Part shown: positions 53,240-62,923 of the stretch, one piece after another | How the letters are laid out: the number at the start of each line of letters is the position of its first letter | Numbering within the stretch: the first letter of the stretch is position 1 | Made by a program: the position numbers and the translations under genes | Origin: Pseudomonas putida | GTDB taxonomy: Bacteria > Pseudomonadota > Gammaproteobacteria > Pseudomonadales > Pseudomonadaceae | Reading direction: 5' to 3' | Assembly: GCF_009883635.2 (NCBI RefSeq) | Contig: NZ_CP026115.2 | Coordinates: 3,596,001 to 3,660,000, forward strand | DNA length: 64,000 bases | The notes under the pieces: generated by a model | Told to the model about the DNA's origin: nothing | Seen by the model: only the letters and a program-made list of their open reading frames with translations | The model's database searches: none

Positions 53240-54180
53240 AACGGATTCATGTTGTAGCCGCGGTGATCCGCGCTAGTGACGGGCGCATTCTGATTGCCCG
53301 GCGCGCCGATACTCAGCACCAAGGCGGCCTGTGGGAATTCCCGGGCGGCAAGGTGGAGGAGGGCGAAGGCGTCGAAGCGGCCCTGGCCCGTGAGTTGCGT
53401 GAAGAGTTGGGCATCGAAGTGACCCGTTCGCGGGCGCTGATCAAGGTCAGCCACGACTACCCGGACAAGCAAGTGCTGCTGGATGTGCGTGAGGTCGATG
53501 CGTTCACTGGTGAGCCCCACGGCGCCGAAGGCCAGCCACTGGCCTGGGTCGCGCCGCGGGACCTGGGGCAATACGAGTTCCCTGAGGCCAACAAGCCGAT
53601 CGTCGCTGCTGCGCGCTTGCCGGACCAGTACCTGATCACCCCGGATGGCCTGGAAGTGCCGCAGATGCTCAAAGGTATCCAGAAGGCCGTGGCCAATGGT
53701 ATCCGCTTGATCCAGCTGCGCGCCCCGGACATGTACGACCCCAAGTACCGCGATGTGGCGGTGGATGCGGTCGGGCTGTGCGCTGGCAAGGCGCAGCTGA
53801 TGCTCAAGGGGCCGCTGGAGTGGCTGGGTGACTTCCCGTCCGCCGGTTGGCACCTGACCGCCGCGCAGCTGCGCAAGTATGCCGCCAAAGGCCGCCCTTT
53901 CCCCAAGGAACGCTGGCTGGCGGCGTCGTGCCACAGTGCTGAAGAGCTGGCGCTGGCCGAGCAGATGGGCGTGGACTTCGTTACCCTGTCGCCGGTGCAG
54001 GCGACCCAGACCCACCCCGAGGCGGTGCCCTTGGGTTGGGATGAGGCGCAGCGGCTTATTGCCGGGTTCACCCACCCGGTTTACCTGCTGGGTGGGGTTG
54101 GGCCGGGTGAGCGGGAGAAGGCCTGGGAAGCCGGGGCCCAAGGTGTTGCCGGGATCCGCGCATTCTGGCCTGAGGCCTGA
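53236..54180 (+). CDS. Nudix hydrolase - ThiE-like fusion protein
   Basis: The 314-residue fusion has an N-terminal MutT-like Nudix domain (1-128; Nudix box about 38-60, GGKVEEGEGVEAALARELRE followed by ELGIE) and a C-terminal TIM-barrel domain like thiamine-phosphate synthase (about 135-314: IRLIQLRAPDM, then GWHLTAAQLRKYA, LGGVGPGE). MutT removes 8-oxo-dGTP; the ThiE-like half lacks some canonical motifs and its role is unknown. The start is TTG 53236, overlapping the upstream stop. The mutT gene following secA and argJ is common in Pseudomonas. Confidence 0.92.
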   Translation: MKRIHVVAAVIRASDGRILIARRADTQHQGGLWEFPGGKVEEGEGVEAALARELREELGIEVTRSRALIKVSHDYPDKQVLLDVREVDAFTGEPHGAEGQPLAWVAPRDLGQYEFPEANKPIVAAARLPDQYLITPDGLEVPQMLKGIQKAVANGIRLIQLRAPDMYDPKYRDVAVDAVGLCAGKAQLMLKGPLEWLGDFPSAGWHLTAAQLRKYAAKGRPFPKERWLAASCHSAEELALAEQMGVDFVTLSPVQATQTHPEAVPLGWDEAQRLIAGFTHPVYLLGGVGPGEREKAWEAGAQGVAGIRAFWPEA

Positions 54181-54186
54181 GTATCC

Positions 54187-54244
54187 GGGGCCGCTTTGCG
54201 GCCCATTCGCGGGTAAACCCGCGAATGGGCTGCAAAGCAGCCCC
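54187..54244. repeat. REP-type palindrome between convergent genes
   Basis: GGGGCCGCTTTGCGGCCCAT, then TCGCGGGT, two bases, and the mirrored ACCCGCGAATGGGC ending AGCAGCCCC. It sits between the Nudix-ThiE gene (plus) and the adenosyltransferase gene (minus). Confidence 0.8.
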
Positions 54245-54252
54245 TGGTGACA

Positions 54253-54819
54253 TCAGGCCTGAGGCTTCTCTGCGGGTTGCCACAACACTTCAGCTACTCC
54301 CTGCCGCCGCCCAATGATCCGCGCCGCCACGAACAGCAGATCCGAAAGCCGGTTGATGTAAGCCAACCCAAACCCCTCCAACGGCTCCAGCGCATTCAAC
54401 TGCTGACACCGCCGCTCCGCACTGCGCGCCAGGCTACGGCACACATGGGACTGCGCCACCAGCGCCGAACCACTGGGCAGAATGAAGTTCTTCAGCGGCC
54501 CCAGCTCCTCGTTCCACACGTCGATCGCCGCCTCCAGCCGCTCCACCTCGGCCTGGTTCAAGGCCTGGTAGCTGGGCATCGCCAACTCACCGCCAAGGTC
54601 GAACAAACGGTGCTGGCATGGCGCCAGAACGTTGCTCACCTCATCCAGCTTGTGCTCATCCAGGCCGGCCAGCAGCAGCCCGAGCTGGCTGTTGAGGCTG
54701 TCCACCTCGCCGATCGCTTCGACCCGCGGGTGGTCCTTGGGCACCCGCCGCCCGTCGCCGAGGCCGGTTTCGCCCTTGTCGCCAGTGCGGGTGTAGATTT
54801 TCGACAGGCGATAGCCCAT
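54253..54819 (-). CDS. PduO-type cob(I)alamin adenosyltransferase
   Basis: The 188-residue enzyme transfers adenosyl from ATP to cob(I)alamin, making coenzyme B12. KIYTRTGDKGETGLGDGRRV is the ATP-binding N-terminus, and RSLARSAERRCQQLN and INRLSDLLFVAARI are conserved helices of the five-helix bundle. It lies two bases downstream of the sensor-kinase stop, so it may be cotranscribed with it. The pathway genes for B12 are elsewhere. Confidence 0.93.
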   Translation of the reverse strand: MGYRLSKIYTRTGDKGETGLGDGRRVPKDHPRVEAIGEVDSLNSQLGLLLAGLDEHKLDEVSNVLAPCQHRLFDLGGELAMPSYQALNQAEVERLEAAIDVWNEELGPLKNFILPSGSALVAQSHVCRSLARSAERRCQQLNALEPLEGFGLAYINRLSDLLFVAARIIGRRQGVAEVLWQPAEKPQA

Positions 54820-54820
54820 G

Positions 54821-56857
54821 TCATGCCTCCGTATGGGTCGGCGCAGCCGCTGGCGGCTGGCCGAGGGGCAGGCGCAGGGTGAAGCAGGTGCCCTGGCCGG
54901 GCGTGGACTGCACTTCCATCTGCCCCTTGTGGTTGTTGGTGATGATGAAGTACGAAACCGATAGCCCGAGCCCAGTGCCCTGGCCGATTTCCTTGGTGGT
55001 GAAGAACGGCTCGAAGGTGCGTTTGCGCACGGTTTCGGGCATGCCCACGCCGTTGTCCTCGACCTGGATCTCGGCCCAGGGGGGATTGAGCTTTGTGCGC
55101 AGGGTGATGCGCCCCGGCTCGCTGGGCTGCGGCCGCTGGTGGATGGCCTGGGCGGCGTTCTTCAGCAGGTTCAGCAGCACCTGCTCCAGTTCGTTGGCGG
55201 TGCAGGGCACCGGGCCCAGGTTGGGGTCGAACTGGCGGACGATGGCCTGGCCCTTGAAGTCGAAGCCGATGGTCAGGTCGAAGTCGTTGCTGGCGATCTC
55301 CACGGCCTGGTCGATCAGTGCCGGTAGCTCGCAAGGCGCCAGTTGGCGGTTGCTGCGGCGGCTGAAACTGAGCATGTGGGTGACGATCTTGGCTGCGCGG
55401 GCGCCGGCCTGTTGGATGCCGTCGAGCAGTTGCGGCACTTCGCGGTTCTCCAGGTAGCGGTTGACGTTGGCCAGGTCGATGCCCAGTTCGCTCGCCTGCT
55501 CCTGGTTGCGTGGCAGCTCCGCCGACAGGCGCCGGCGGATGTTCTGCACGTTGTGCAGGATCGCGCCCAGCGGGTTGTTGATTTCGTGGGCCATGCCGGC
55601 TGCGAGGCCACCGACCGAAAGCATCTTCTCCGACTGCACCATCATCTCTTCCAGCGACAGGCGCTGGGTGATGTCGTCGATACGGATGACCACGCCGCGG
55701 CCACCGCCGCCCATCAGCGGGTAAAAGGTCAGGGCGTAATGGCGCAGGTCGTCGCCCTTGGGCCAGGTGACCCGCTCGATCTTCGCCACCCGGTGCTTTT
55801 CCACGCTTTCCTTGAGCTGCGGCAGGAACGGCTTGAGCGGCTCGAAGGCGATGAAGATCGGCTGGTTCAACGCTTCGTCCAGCGGCGTGCCAGAGAGCAC
55901 CGTGGCCTCGTGGTTCCATTGGGTGACGTAGAGCTGCTCATCGAGGGCGATCAGCGCGGACGGCATGGAGTCGATGATGCTGTTGAGGTAGTTCTGGAAG
56001 CCGGTGAGCTTCTTCTCGATCTTGCTGCGTACCTGGACTTCCAGCTCCAGCTTGCGGTTGGTGTGGCGGGTTTCCTCGGCCAGGCCTTGGGCCTGGTCGT
56101 AGGCCGTCTGGAATTCGTCGCGGGTGCGCTTGAGCTGATGCTCGCGGGCCTCGATGCGCGAGAGCATGGTGTTGAAGGCTTCGGCCAGGCTACCGATCTC
56201 GTCGTCGTTGCCGCGGGTGGCGCGCAAGGCGTAGCTTTCTTCGCGAGTGACCTGGCGGCTGAGTTCTTCGAGCTGATTGATCGGCTGGGTGATCAGGCGC
56301 TTGATCTGCCGGGCGATGACCATCCACAGCAGGATGCTGAACACCAGGATCGCCAGGCTGGCGCTGAGCGTGCCGGTGTAGAACGCCGTCGGTAGTTCGC
56401 TGCTGGCCACCAGCAGCAGGTGCGCCGGTGGGCTGGCGTCGCGGGGGATGCGGATCAGCTGGGTGCTGCGAAACTCCATCAGGCGCCAGCCGTCGATGTT
56501 GCGGTAGCGCTTGGGCAGCGCCAGGTGATCGCCGTGTTGCAGCTGGGCCAGCATGCTGCCGTCGCCGCCATAGATGGCAGCGGCGCGCAGCGGGGTGTAG
56601 CTGTCCAGCTCCTTGAGCAGGGCCGTGGCTGTCTCGGTCGAGTCGCCGGCACGGGCCGACAGTTGTGGGTTGGCCACCAGCTTGCCGATGGTCTGCAATG
56701 CCTGCGGCGCCATGCTCTCCTGGGTGATCCAGTAGGCGGCGCTGATGAAGGTCAGGTTGGCGACCAGCAGAATGGTTACCAGCAGTACCAGCAGGGCTGC
56801 CAGCAGTTTCTGCCCGACCGGGAGGTTTTCCAGGCGTTGGCGCAGGCTCATGGGCAA
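54821..56857 (-). CDS. Membrane-bound PAS/HAMP sensor histidine kinase
   Basis: The 678-residue kinase has a transmembrane helix at about 13-38, a periplasmic sensor region (about 39-165), a second helix (about 166-185), a HAMP domain (about 186-240), a coiled-coil linker, a PAS domain (about 285-395), the HisKA phosphorylation site His424 in GMAHEINNPLGAI, and a HATPase domain (about 500-660) with DNGVGMP and GTGLGLSVSY boxes. No response regulator is adjacent. The start could also be Met 56851. The signal is unknown. Confidence 0.9.
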   Translation of the reverse strand: MPMSLRQRLENLPVGQKLLAALLVLLVTILLVANLTFISAAYWITQESMAPQALQTIGKLVANPQLSARAGDSTETATALLKELDSYTPLRAAAIYGGDGSMLAQLQHGDHLALPKRYRNIDGWRLMEFRSTQLIRIPRDASPPAHLLLVASSELPTAFYTGTLSASLAILVFSILLWMVIARQIKRLITQPINQLEELSRQVTREESYALRATRGNDDEIGSLAEAFNTMLSRIEAREHQLKRTRDEFQTAYDQAQGLAEETRHTNRKLELEVQVRSKIEKKLTGFQNYLNSIIDSMPSALIALDEQLYVTQWNHEATVLSGTPLDEALNQPIFIAFEPLKPFLPQLKESVEKHRVAKIERVTWPKGDDLRHYALTFYPLMGGGGRGVVIRIDDITQRLSLEEMMVQSEKMLSVGGLAAGMAHEINNPLGAILHNVQNIRRRLSAELPRNQEQASELGIDLANVNRYLENREVPQLLDGIQQAGARAAKIVTHMLSFSRRSNRQLAPCELPALIDQAVEIASNDFDLTIGFDFKGQAIVRQFDPNLGPVPCTANELEQVLLNLLKNAAQAIHQRPQPSEPGRITLRTKLNPPWAEIQVEDNGVGMPETVRKRTFEPFFTTKEIGQGTGLGLSVSYFIITNNHKGQMEVQSTPGQGTCFTLRLPLGQPPAAAPTHTEA

Positions 56858-56881
56858 GGCAATGTCCGTATTGGGTTGACG

Positions 56882-57886
<1,005 letters not shown>

Positions 57887-57901
57887 TTATGGAGATTACC
57901 C

Positions 57902-58387
57902 ATGCCTTCGTTCGACGTGGTATCGGAACTGGACAAGCACGAAGTGCAGAACGCGGTCGACAACGCCGTCAAGGACCTCGAGCGCCGCTATGACCTCAAG
58001 GGCAAGGGCAGCTTCGAGTTCAAGGACAAGGAGCAGACCGTCATGCTGACCGCCGAGGAAGAGTTCCAGCTCGAAGCCATGCTGGAGATCCTGCGCCTGG
58101 CGCTGGTCAAGCGCAAGATCGACGTGAAGTGCCTGGAAACCAAGGACCCGTACGCCTCGGGCAAGGAAAAGAAACAGGAAGCCAAGTTCCGCGAAGGCAT
58201 CGACAAGGACCTGGCGAAGAAGATCGTCGCCACCATCAAGGACGGCAAGCTCAAGGTCCAGGCCGCCATCCAGGGCGAGCAGGTGCGCGTCACCGGCAAG
58301 AAGCGTGACGACCTGCAGGAAGCCATCGCCCTGCTGCGCACCAAAGAGTTCGACATGCCGATCCAGTTCAACAACTTCCGCGACTGA
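57902..58387 (+). CDS. yajQ: YajQ-family nucleotide-binding protein
   Basis: The 161-residue protein has two RNA-recognition-like ferredoxin folds. [20 protein letters not shown] and [20 protein letters not shown] are typical, as is the end IQFNNFRD. YajQ homologues bind cyclic di-GMP in Xanthomonas and Pseudomonas and have been linked to virulence and phage transcription. The start is preceded by GGAGA. A TATAAT box at 57818-57823 in the divergent gap is a candidate -10 element, but no good -35 was seen. Confidence 0.95.
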   Translation: MPSFDVVSELDKHEVQNAVDNAVKDLERRYDLKGKGSFEFKDKEQTVMLTAEEEFQLEAMLEILRLALVKRKIDVKCLETKDPYASGKEKKQEAKFREGIDKDLAKKIVATIKDGKLKVQAAIQGEQVRVTGKKRDDLQEAIALLRTKEFDMPIQFNNFRD

Positions 58388-58501
58388 TCGCAGGGCTGTC
58401 TGGAACCCCGATGGCGCAATGATGTCCATGGGGTCCTTGGCCGCTGAAATGCCGGCGGCCTGCTTTACTGTGCACGTGCCGTCAGGCATCAGGAGATAAC
58501 T

Positions 58502-59344
58502 ATGGATTTGAACGCTGAAGTCGATCAGCTGGTCCGCCAATCGCAGACCTGGATCCCCTTGATCATGGAATACGGCAGCCGCCTGCTGCTGGCACTGCTG
58601 ACCCTCGCGGTCGGCTGGTGGATCGTCAACAAGGTCAGCAACCGCCTGGGCAAACTGGTTGGCCTGCGTAATGCCGACCTGGCACTGCAAGGTTTCATCA
58701 GCACCTTGTCGAACATCGTGTTGAAGGTGCTGCTGTTCGTCAGTGTGGCGTCGATGATCGGTATCGAGACCACCTCGTTCGTCGCCGCCATCGGTGCCGC
58801 CGGCCTGGCAATCGGCCTGGCCTTGCAGGGCAGCCTGGCGAACTTCGCCGGGGGTGTGCTGATCCTGATGTTCCGCCCGTTCCGCATCGGCGACTGGATC
58901 GAAGCGCAGGGTGTGGCGGGTACCGTCGACAGCATCCAGATTTTCCACACCGTGCTGCGTACCGGTGACAACAAGACGGTGATCATGCCCAACGGTGCGC
59001 TGTCCAACGGCATCATCACCAACACCAACCGCCAGCCTACGCGCAAGGTGGTGTTCGATGTGGGTGTGGACTACGAGGCCGACCTGCAGACGGCGCGCAA
59101 CGTGCTGCTGGAGCTGGCGCAGGATCCGCGCGTGCTGCCGGACCCTGCTCCACAAGCGGTAGTGGCGACCCTGGGCGACAGCTCGATCACCGTGTCGCTG
59201 CGCCTGTGGACCAAGACCTCCGACTACTGGGACGTGATGTTCATGCTCAACGAGCATGCCCGTGACCGGTTGAAGGCCGAAGGGATCGACATTCCGTTCC
59301 CGCAGCGGGTGATTCGCGTGGTGCAGGAGACTGCAGCGCAGTAA
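58502..59344 (+). CDS. mscS: Small-conductance mechanosensitive channel (MscS family)
   Basis: The 280-residue channel opens under membrane tension to release solutes during hypo-osmotic shock. Three transmembrane helices (about 18-42, 60-85, 92-125) are followed by the MscS beta domain. The pore helix carries the Gly/Ala pattern AAGLAIGLALQGSLANFAGG. FRIGDWIEAQGVAGTVDSI and MPNGALSNGIITNTNRQPTR match the cytoplasmic vestibule. Size and order match E. coli MscS. Confidence 0.95.
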   Translation: MDLNAEVDQLVRQSQTWIPLIMEYGSRLLLALLTLAVGWWIVNKVSNRLGKLVGLRNADLALQGFISTLSNIVLKVLLFVSVASMIGIETTSFVAAIGAAGLAIGLALQGSLANFAGGVLILMFRPFRIGDWIEAQGVAGTVDSIQIFHTVLRTGDNKTVIMPNGALSNGIITNTNRQPTRKVVFDVGVDYEADLQTARNVLLELAQDPRVLPDPAPQAVVATLGDSSITVSLRLWTKTSDYWDVMFMLNEHARDRLKAEGIDIPFPQRVIRVVQETAAQ

Positions 59345-59353
59345 TGCCAGAGC

Positions 59354-59379
59354 GGGGCCGCGAAAGCGGCCCCAGCCTT
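59354..59379 (+). terminator. Hairpin after mscS
   Basis: GGGGCCGC-GAAA-GCGGCCCC is followed by AGCCTTTT, nine bases after the mscS stop codon. It is a plausible intrinsic terminator and shares the REP end sequence. Confidence 0.6.
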
Positions 59380-59467
59380 TTGCCGCCTCCCTTACACTTG
59401 TTCACAGCAATTCCCCGCCATTTCTGGCATATAGCCTGTCCCTCCTGCTTGCACCTGATACGCCATC

Positions 59468-60712
59468 ATGAAACCACTGCTCTACATCACCCCTCTTCGG
59501 GCCCTCTTGTTCGGCCTGACCCTGGCCCTGTTCGAGCTGCTCACCTACCTGGCCAGCGACGCCGTGATGCCGGCCATGCCGGTGGTGGTCGAGCACCTGA
59601 ACGCCAGCCCCGAATACATTCCCCATGCACTCAACCTGTACCTGCTCGGTGGCGTGGTGCTGCAATGGCTGATCGGCCCGCTGGCCGACCGCTATGGGCG
59701 TCGCCCGCTGCTGCTGGCCGGCTGTGCCTTCTTTGGCGTCGCCTGCCTGGCCACCTATTGGGTGCAGGACATCGGTCTGTTCAACCTGCTGCGCCTGCTG
59801 CAGGGCATCGGCCTGGGCTTCGTGGTGACGGTCAGCTATCCGGCATTGAATGAATCGTTCAGCGAAGCGGACGCGGTGCGCATGATGGCGTTGCTCGCCA
59901 ACATCGCCTTGCTGTCGCCGCTGCTCGGCCCGCTGGTCGGTACCCTCATGCTGCAGTGGCTGGACTGGCGCTGGCTGTTCGTGGCCTTCGCCATCGGTGC
60001 GGTGCTGTGCTGGCTGCTGTTGCATCGCCTGATGCCGGAAACCCTCGGCGTGGAGCGTCGTGATGGCTCACGCCTGCCGTTCACCCCGATCCACCTGCTG
60101 CCGCTGCTCGCCGGTTACGGCCAGCTGCTGGCCAACCGCAAGTTCGTCGCTGGCAGTGCCGCGCTGGGCCTGGTAGGCCTGCCGCTGATTGGCTGGATCG
60201 GTCTTTCGCCGGTGCTGCTGATTCACGACGAGGGGCTGAGCACGATGGAATATGCGCTGTGGCAGTTGCCGGTGTTCGGTGGGCTGATCCTGGGCAACCT
60301 GATCATCAACCGTATCGCCGACCGTTACCCGCTGCCGGCACTGGTGCGCGGCGCGCTGGGGCCGTACCTGGCCGGGCTGTGCCTGATGGTGCTGGCGACC
60401 TGGGTGTGGCCGACGGTGACCAGCGTGGTCGCTGGCATGTCGCTGTATGCATTGGGGCTGGGCGTGGCCAATGCGGTGCTGTACCGCATGACACTGTTTG
60501 CCAGCGAGCAGAGCAAGGGGTTGGTGTCGGCGATGCTGGGGATGATCACCATTGCCTTGCTGGGGCTGGGTGGCGCGGTACTTGCGATGATCGGGGCGGG
60601 GGAGAGCCTGTTGCACTTTGCCCTTGCGGCTGGCGTGGCAGGTGCCCTGGCGCTGTGGCCGCTCTGGTTCGTGGTAGGCGGGCGGCCAGGGGAAGGCGCT
60701 GTCGCTCAATGA
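59468..60712 (+). CDS. mdfA: MdfA-like multidrug efflux transporter (MFS)
   Basis: The 414-residue, twelve-helix MFS drug/proton antiporter is close to E. coli MdfA. TM1 keeps the acidic pair as Glu23 and Asp31 (LFELLTYLASDAVMPAMP), with the same eight-residue spacing as MdfA Glu26 and Asp34. Motif A is GPLADRYGRRPLLLAG, and LRLLQGIGLGFVVTVSYPAL is motif B. ANIALLSPLLGPLVG is motif C, the antiporter signature. The start ATG 59468 lacks a strong ribosome-binding site. Confidence 0.9.
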   Translation: MKPLLYITPLRALLFGLTLALFELLTYLASDAVMPAMPVVVEHLNASPEYIPHALNLYLLGGVVLQWLIGPLADRYGRRPLLLAGCAFFGVACLATYWVQDIGLFNLLRLLQGIGLGFVVTVSYPALNESFSEADAVRMMALLANIALLSPLLGPLVGTLMLQWLDWRWLFVAFAIGAVLCWLLLHRLMPETLGVERRDGSRLPFTPIHLLPLLAGYGQLLANRKFVAGSAALGLVGLPLIGWIGLSPVLLIHDEGLSTMEYALWQLPVFGGLILGNLIINRIADRYPLPALVRGALGPYLAGLCLMVLATWVWPTVTSVVAGMSLYALGLGVANAVLYRMTLFASEQSKGLVSAMLGMITIALLGLGGAVLAMIGAGESLLHFALAAGVAGALALWPLWFVVGGRPGEGAVAQ

Positions 60713-60717
60713 CCATT

Positions 60718-60814
60718 TGCCTGCACTGGCCTCTTCGCGGGACAAGCCCGCTCCTACAGTAACCGCGTTTTCCTGTAGGTGCGGGCTTGTCCCGCGAAGA
60801 GGCCAGTGCAGGCA
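60718..60814. repeat. Near-perfect 42-bp inverted repeat (REP pair) between mdfA and ampG
   Basis: The arms 60718-60759 and 60773-60814 are reverse complements with a single mismatch across 42 bases, around a 13-base spacer. Each contains the TTCGCGGGACAAGCCCGCTC core. It lies between convergent genes and would form a very stable RNA hairpin on both strands. Confidence 0.9.
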
Positions 60815-60825
60815 GTAGACGTCTA

Positions 60826-62373
60826 TCAGGGCCGCTCGGCCGCCGGGTTATCCACCGGTACCTGCTTTCCCCGGCTCACTTCCTGGCGCCAGTGCAGCGC
60901 AATCAGGATCAAGGTCGGAACGCCCAACAGCGCAGTGATCAGGAAGAAGTCGTGATACCCGTACTTTTCCACCATTACCCCTGAATACCCGCCGATCAGG
61001 CGCGGCAGCAACAGCATGATCGAGCTGAGCAGCGCATATTGCGTGGCCGAGAACTTCAGGTTGGTCAGGCTCGACAGGTAGGCGACGAACGCCGAGGTGG
61101 CCAGGCCCGAGCTGAAGTTGTCCAGCGAGATGGTCACCACCAGCATTTCCAGGTTCGGCCCCATGTCGGCCAGCATCAGGAACAGGATATTGGTCGCTGC
61201 TGAAGCCGCGCCGCCGATGAACAGGATCGGCAGGATGCCGAAACGCACGATCAGCAAGCCGCCGACGCCAGCACCGACCAGGGTCATGATCAGGCCGAAG
61301 ACCTTGCTGACGCTGGCGATCTGGTCCTTGGTGAAACCCATGTCGATGTAGAACACGTTGGCCATCACGCCCATCACCGTGTCCGACATGCGATAGGTGG
61401 CAATCAGGCCGAGCAGCAACAGCGCTTGCCAGCGGTAGCGAGCGATGAAGTCGTGCACCGGTGTCAGCACCGGGGCCAGGCCACGACGGCCCAGGCTGGA
61501 AAGGCAGGCCCAAGTCAGCAACACGTAGAGGATCAGGCGCAGGAAGGCGCGGTCTTCGAGCAGCAGGTCGAGTGGCGTCGCATCGCCGGAAATGACGCTT
61601 GACCAACCGGTGTTGAACATCTGGGTGAAGCTGGCCGGTACCGACACCAGCAGGATGATCAGCACGAACACCGAGGCCATCTGATGCATCAGGCCATAGC
61701 GCGCGGCCGACAGCTGGGTGCGCATCGGTACCGGTGGCTCACGCATCACCAGGGTGGTGAACAGCGCCGGCAGCATCATCACGCCGAACAGCACGTAAGT
61801 GCCAGCCCAGGCCTTGTGCAGGTAGCTGAAGCCGGTGGAACCGAACCATTCGGCGAAGAACAGTGCGCCCGCGGTCGCCAGCAGGGCGGCGACCCGGTAA
61901 CCGGCCATGTAGCTGGCGGCGAGGGCCGCCTGGCGCTGGTCGTCGGCAATTTCGAGGCGATAGGCATCGACGGCGATGTCCTGGGTGGCCGAGGCAAAGG
62001 CCACCAGCACCGCCAGGGCGATCAGCCAGGACAGGTGCTGTTGCGGGTCGCACAAGCTCATGCCGACCAGGCCGATTACCACCAGCGCTTGCGACAGCAA
62101 CAGCCACGAACGGCGTCGCCCCAGGCCGCCAAGCAGCGGCAGGCGCCACTGGTCGAGCAGGGGTGACCAGACCCATTTGAAGGCATAGGCCAGGCCTATC
62201 AGGCTGGCGTAGCCAATGGTTTCACGGGCCACGCCCGCTTCGCGCAGCCACACCGACAGGGTCGAGAACACCAGCATGTAGGGCAGGCCGGCGGCGAAGC
62301 CCAGCAGCAAAAGTACCAAGGTTGACGGGCTGGCATAGGCAGCAAGCGCAGCGCGCCAGGTTTTACGGGGCAT
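60826..62373 (-). CDS. ampG: Muropeptide permease AmpG
   Basis: The 515-residue MFS-type inner-membrane permease imports anhydro-muropeptides for cell-wall recycling and so feeds AmpR-controlled beta-lactamase induction. About 14 transmembrane helices are present. LGFAAGLPYMLVFSTLSVWL, KWVWSPLLDQWRLPLLGGLG and ASATQDIAVDAYRLEIADDQ are strong family signatures. Pseudomonas carries two ampG paralogues; which one this is cannot be told. It is transcribed toward the large inverted repeat. Confidence 0.94.
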   Translation of the reverse strand: MPRKTWRAALAAYASPSTLVLLLLGFAAGLPYMLVFSTLSVWLREAGVARETIGYASLIGLAYAFKWVWSPLLDQWRLPLLGGLGRRRSWLLLSQALVVIGLVGMSLCDPQQHLSWLIALAVLVAFASATQDIAVDAYRLEIADDQRQAALAASYMAGYRVAALLATAGALFFAEWFGSTGFSYLHKAWAGTYVLFGVMMLPALFTTLVMREPPVPMRTQLSAARYGLMHQMASVFVLIILLVSVPASFTQMFNTGWSSVISGDATPLDLLLEDRAFLRLILYVLLTWACLSSLGRRGLAPVLTPVHDFIARYRWQALLLLGLIATYRMSDTVMGVMANVFYIDMGFTKDQIASVSKVFGLIMTLVGAGVGGLLIVRFGILPILFIGGAASAATNILFLMLADMGPNLEMLVVTISLDNFSSGLATSAFVAYLSSLTNLKFSATQYALLSSIMLLLPRLIGGYSGVMVEKYGYHDFFLITALLGVPTLILIALHWRQEVSRGKQVPVDNPAAERP

Positions 62374-62416
62374 GGGCCAACATCTGCCTCAAATTTGCGA
62401 AAACAAAGCGCGCACT

Positions 62417-62770
62417 CTAACCGCTGTGCTCCATCGGGCGCCAGCCATGGCGCGTCATATCCACACGATTATTGGTCACATTCACACCCTCTGCGCGCAG
62501 TCTGGCCCGCTGTTCATCGCCCGAAGGGGTGCCCAGCGCCAGGCTCAGGCGCCCGCCTGCGCCGAGTACCCGGTGCCAGGGCAGGCGTGTATCGGCCGGT
62601 AACTGCCCAAGGGTGCGCCCGACCCAACGGGCCGCCCGGCCCAGTCCCGCCAGCTCGGCGAGCTCGCCATAGCTGACCACCTTGCCCTCGGGTACTTGGC
62701 CAAGCACCGAATACAGCGCCGTTCGTCGGGCTTCAGGCGACGCCAGCGCGTGCTCATATCCCTCAGACAT
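62417..62770 (-). CDS. Alkyltransferase-like protein (ATL, MGMT family without active Cys)
   Basis: The 117-residue protein matches the DNA-binding domain of O6-methylguanine-DNA methyltransferase (VPEGKVVSYGELAELAGLGR, then WVGRTLGQLP), but the active PCHR motif reads PWHR, with Trp65 replacing the alkyl-accepting Cys. Such ATLs bind alkylated guanine and direct it to nucleotide-excision repair. In E. coli the equivalent is Atl (YbaZ). It is separated from ampG by 43 bases on the same strand. Confidence 0.93.
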   Translation of the reverse strand: MSEGYEHALASPEARRTALYSVLGQVPEGKVVSYGELAELAGLGRAARWVGRTLGQLPADTRLPWHRVLGAGGRLSLALGTPSGDEQRARLRAEGVNVTNNRVDMTRHGWRPMEHSG

Positions 62771-62923
62771 CAGGGCAGCCCTGGCCTGGCATGAAACCGG
62801 ACGAATGGTTGCGGCAAATGAGAGTTGAACTCAACGGCATGCTCCTGGGTCTGTGCTTGCTCTGGTCGTCGGTATCTGGATAATGCCCGGCTTTTTTCGT
62901 CAAATCGAACCTGTAGCGCGCTT

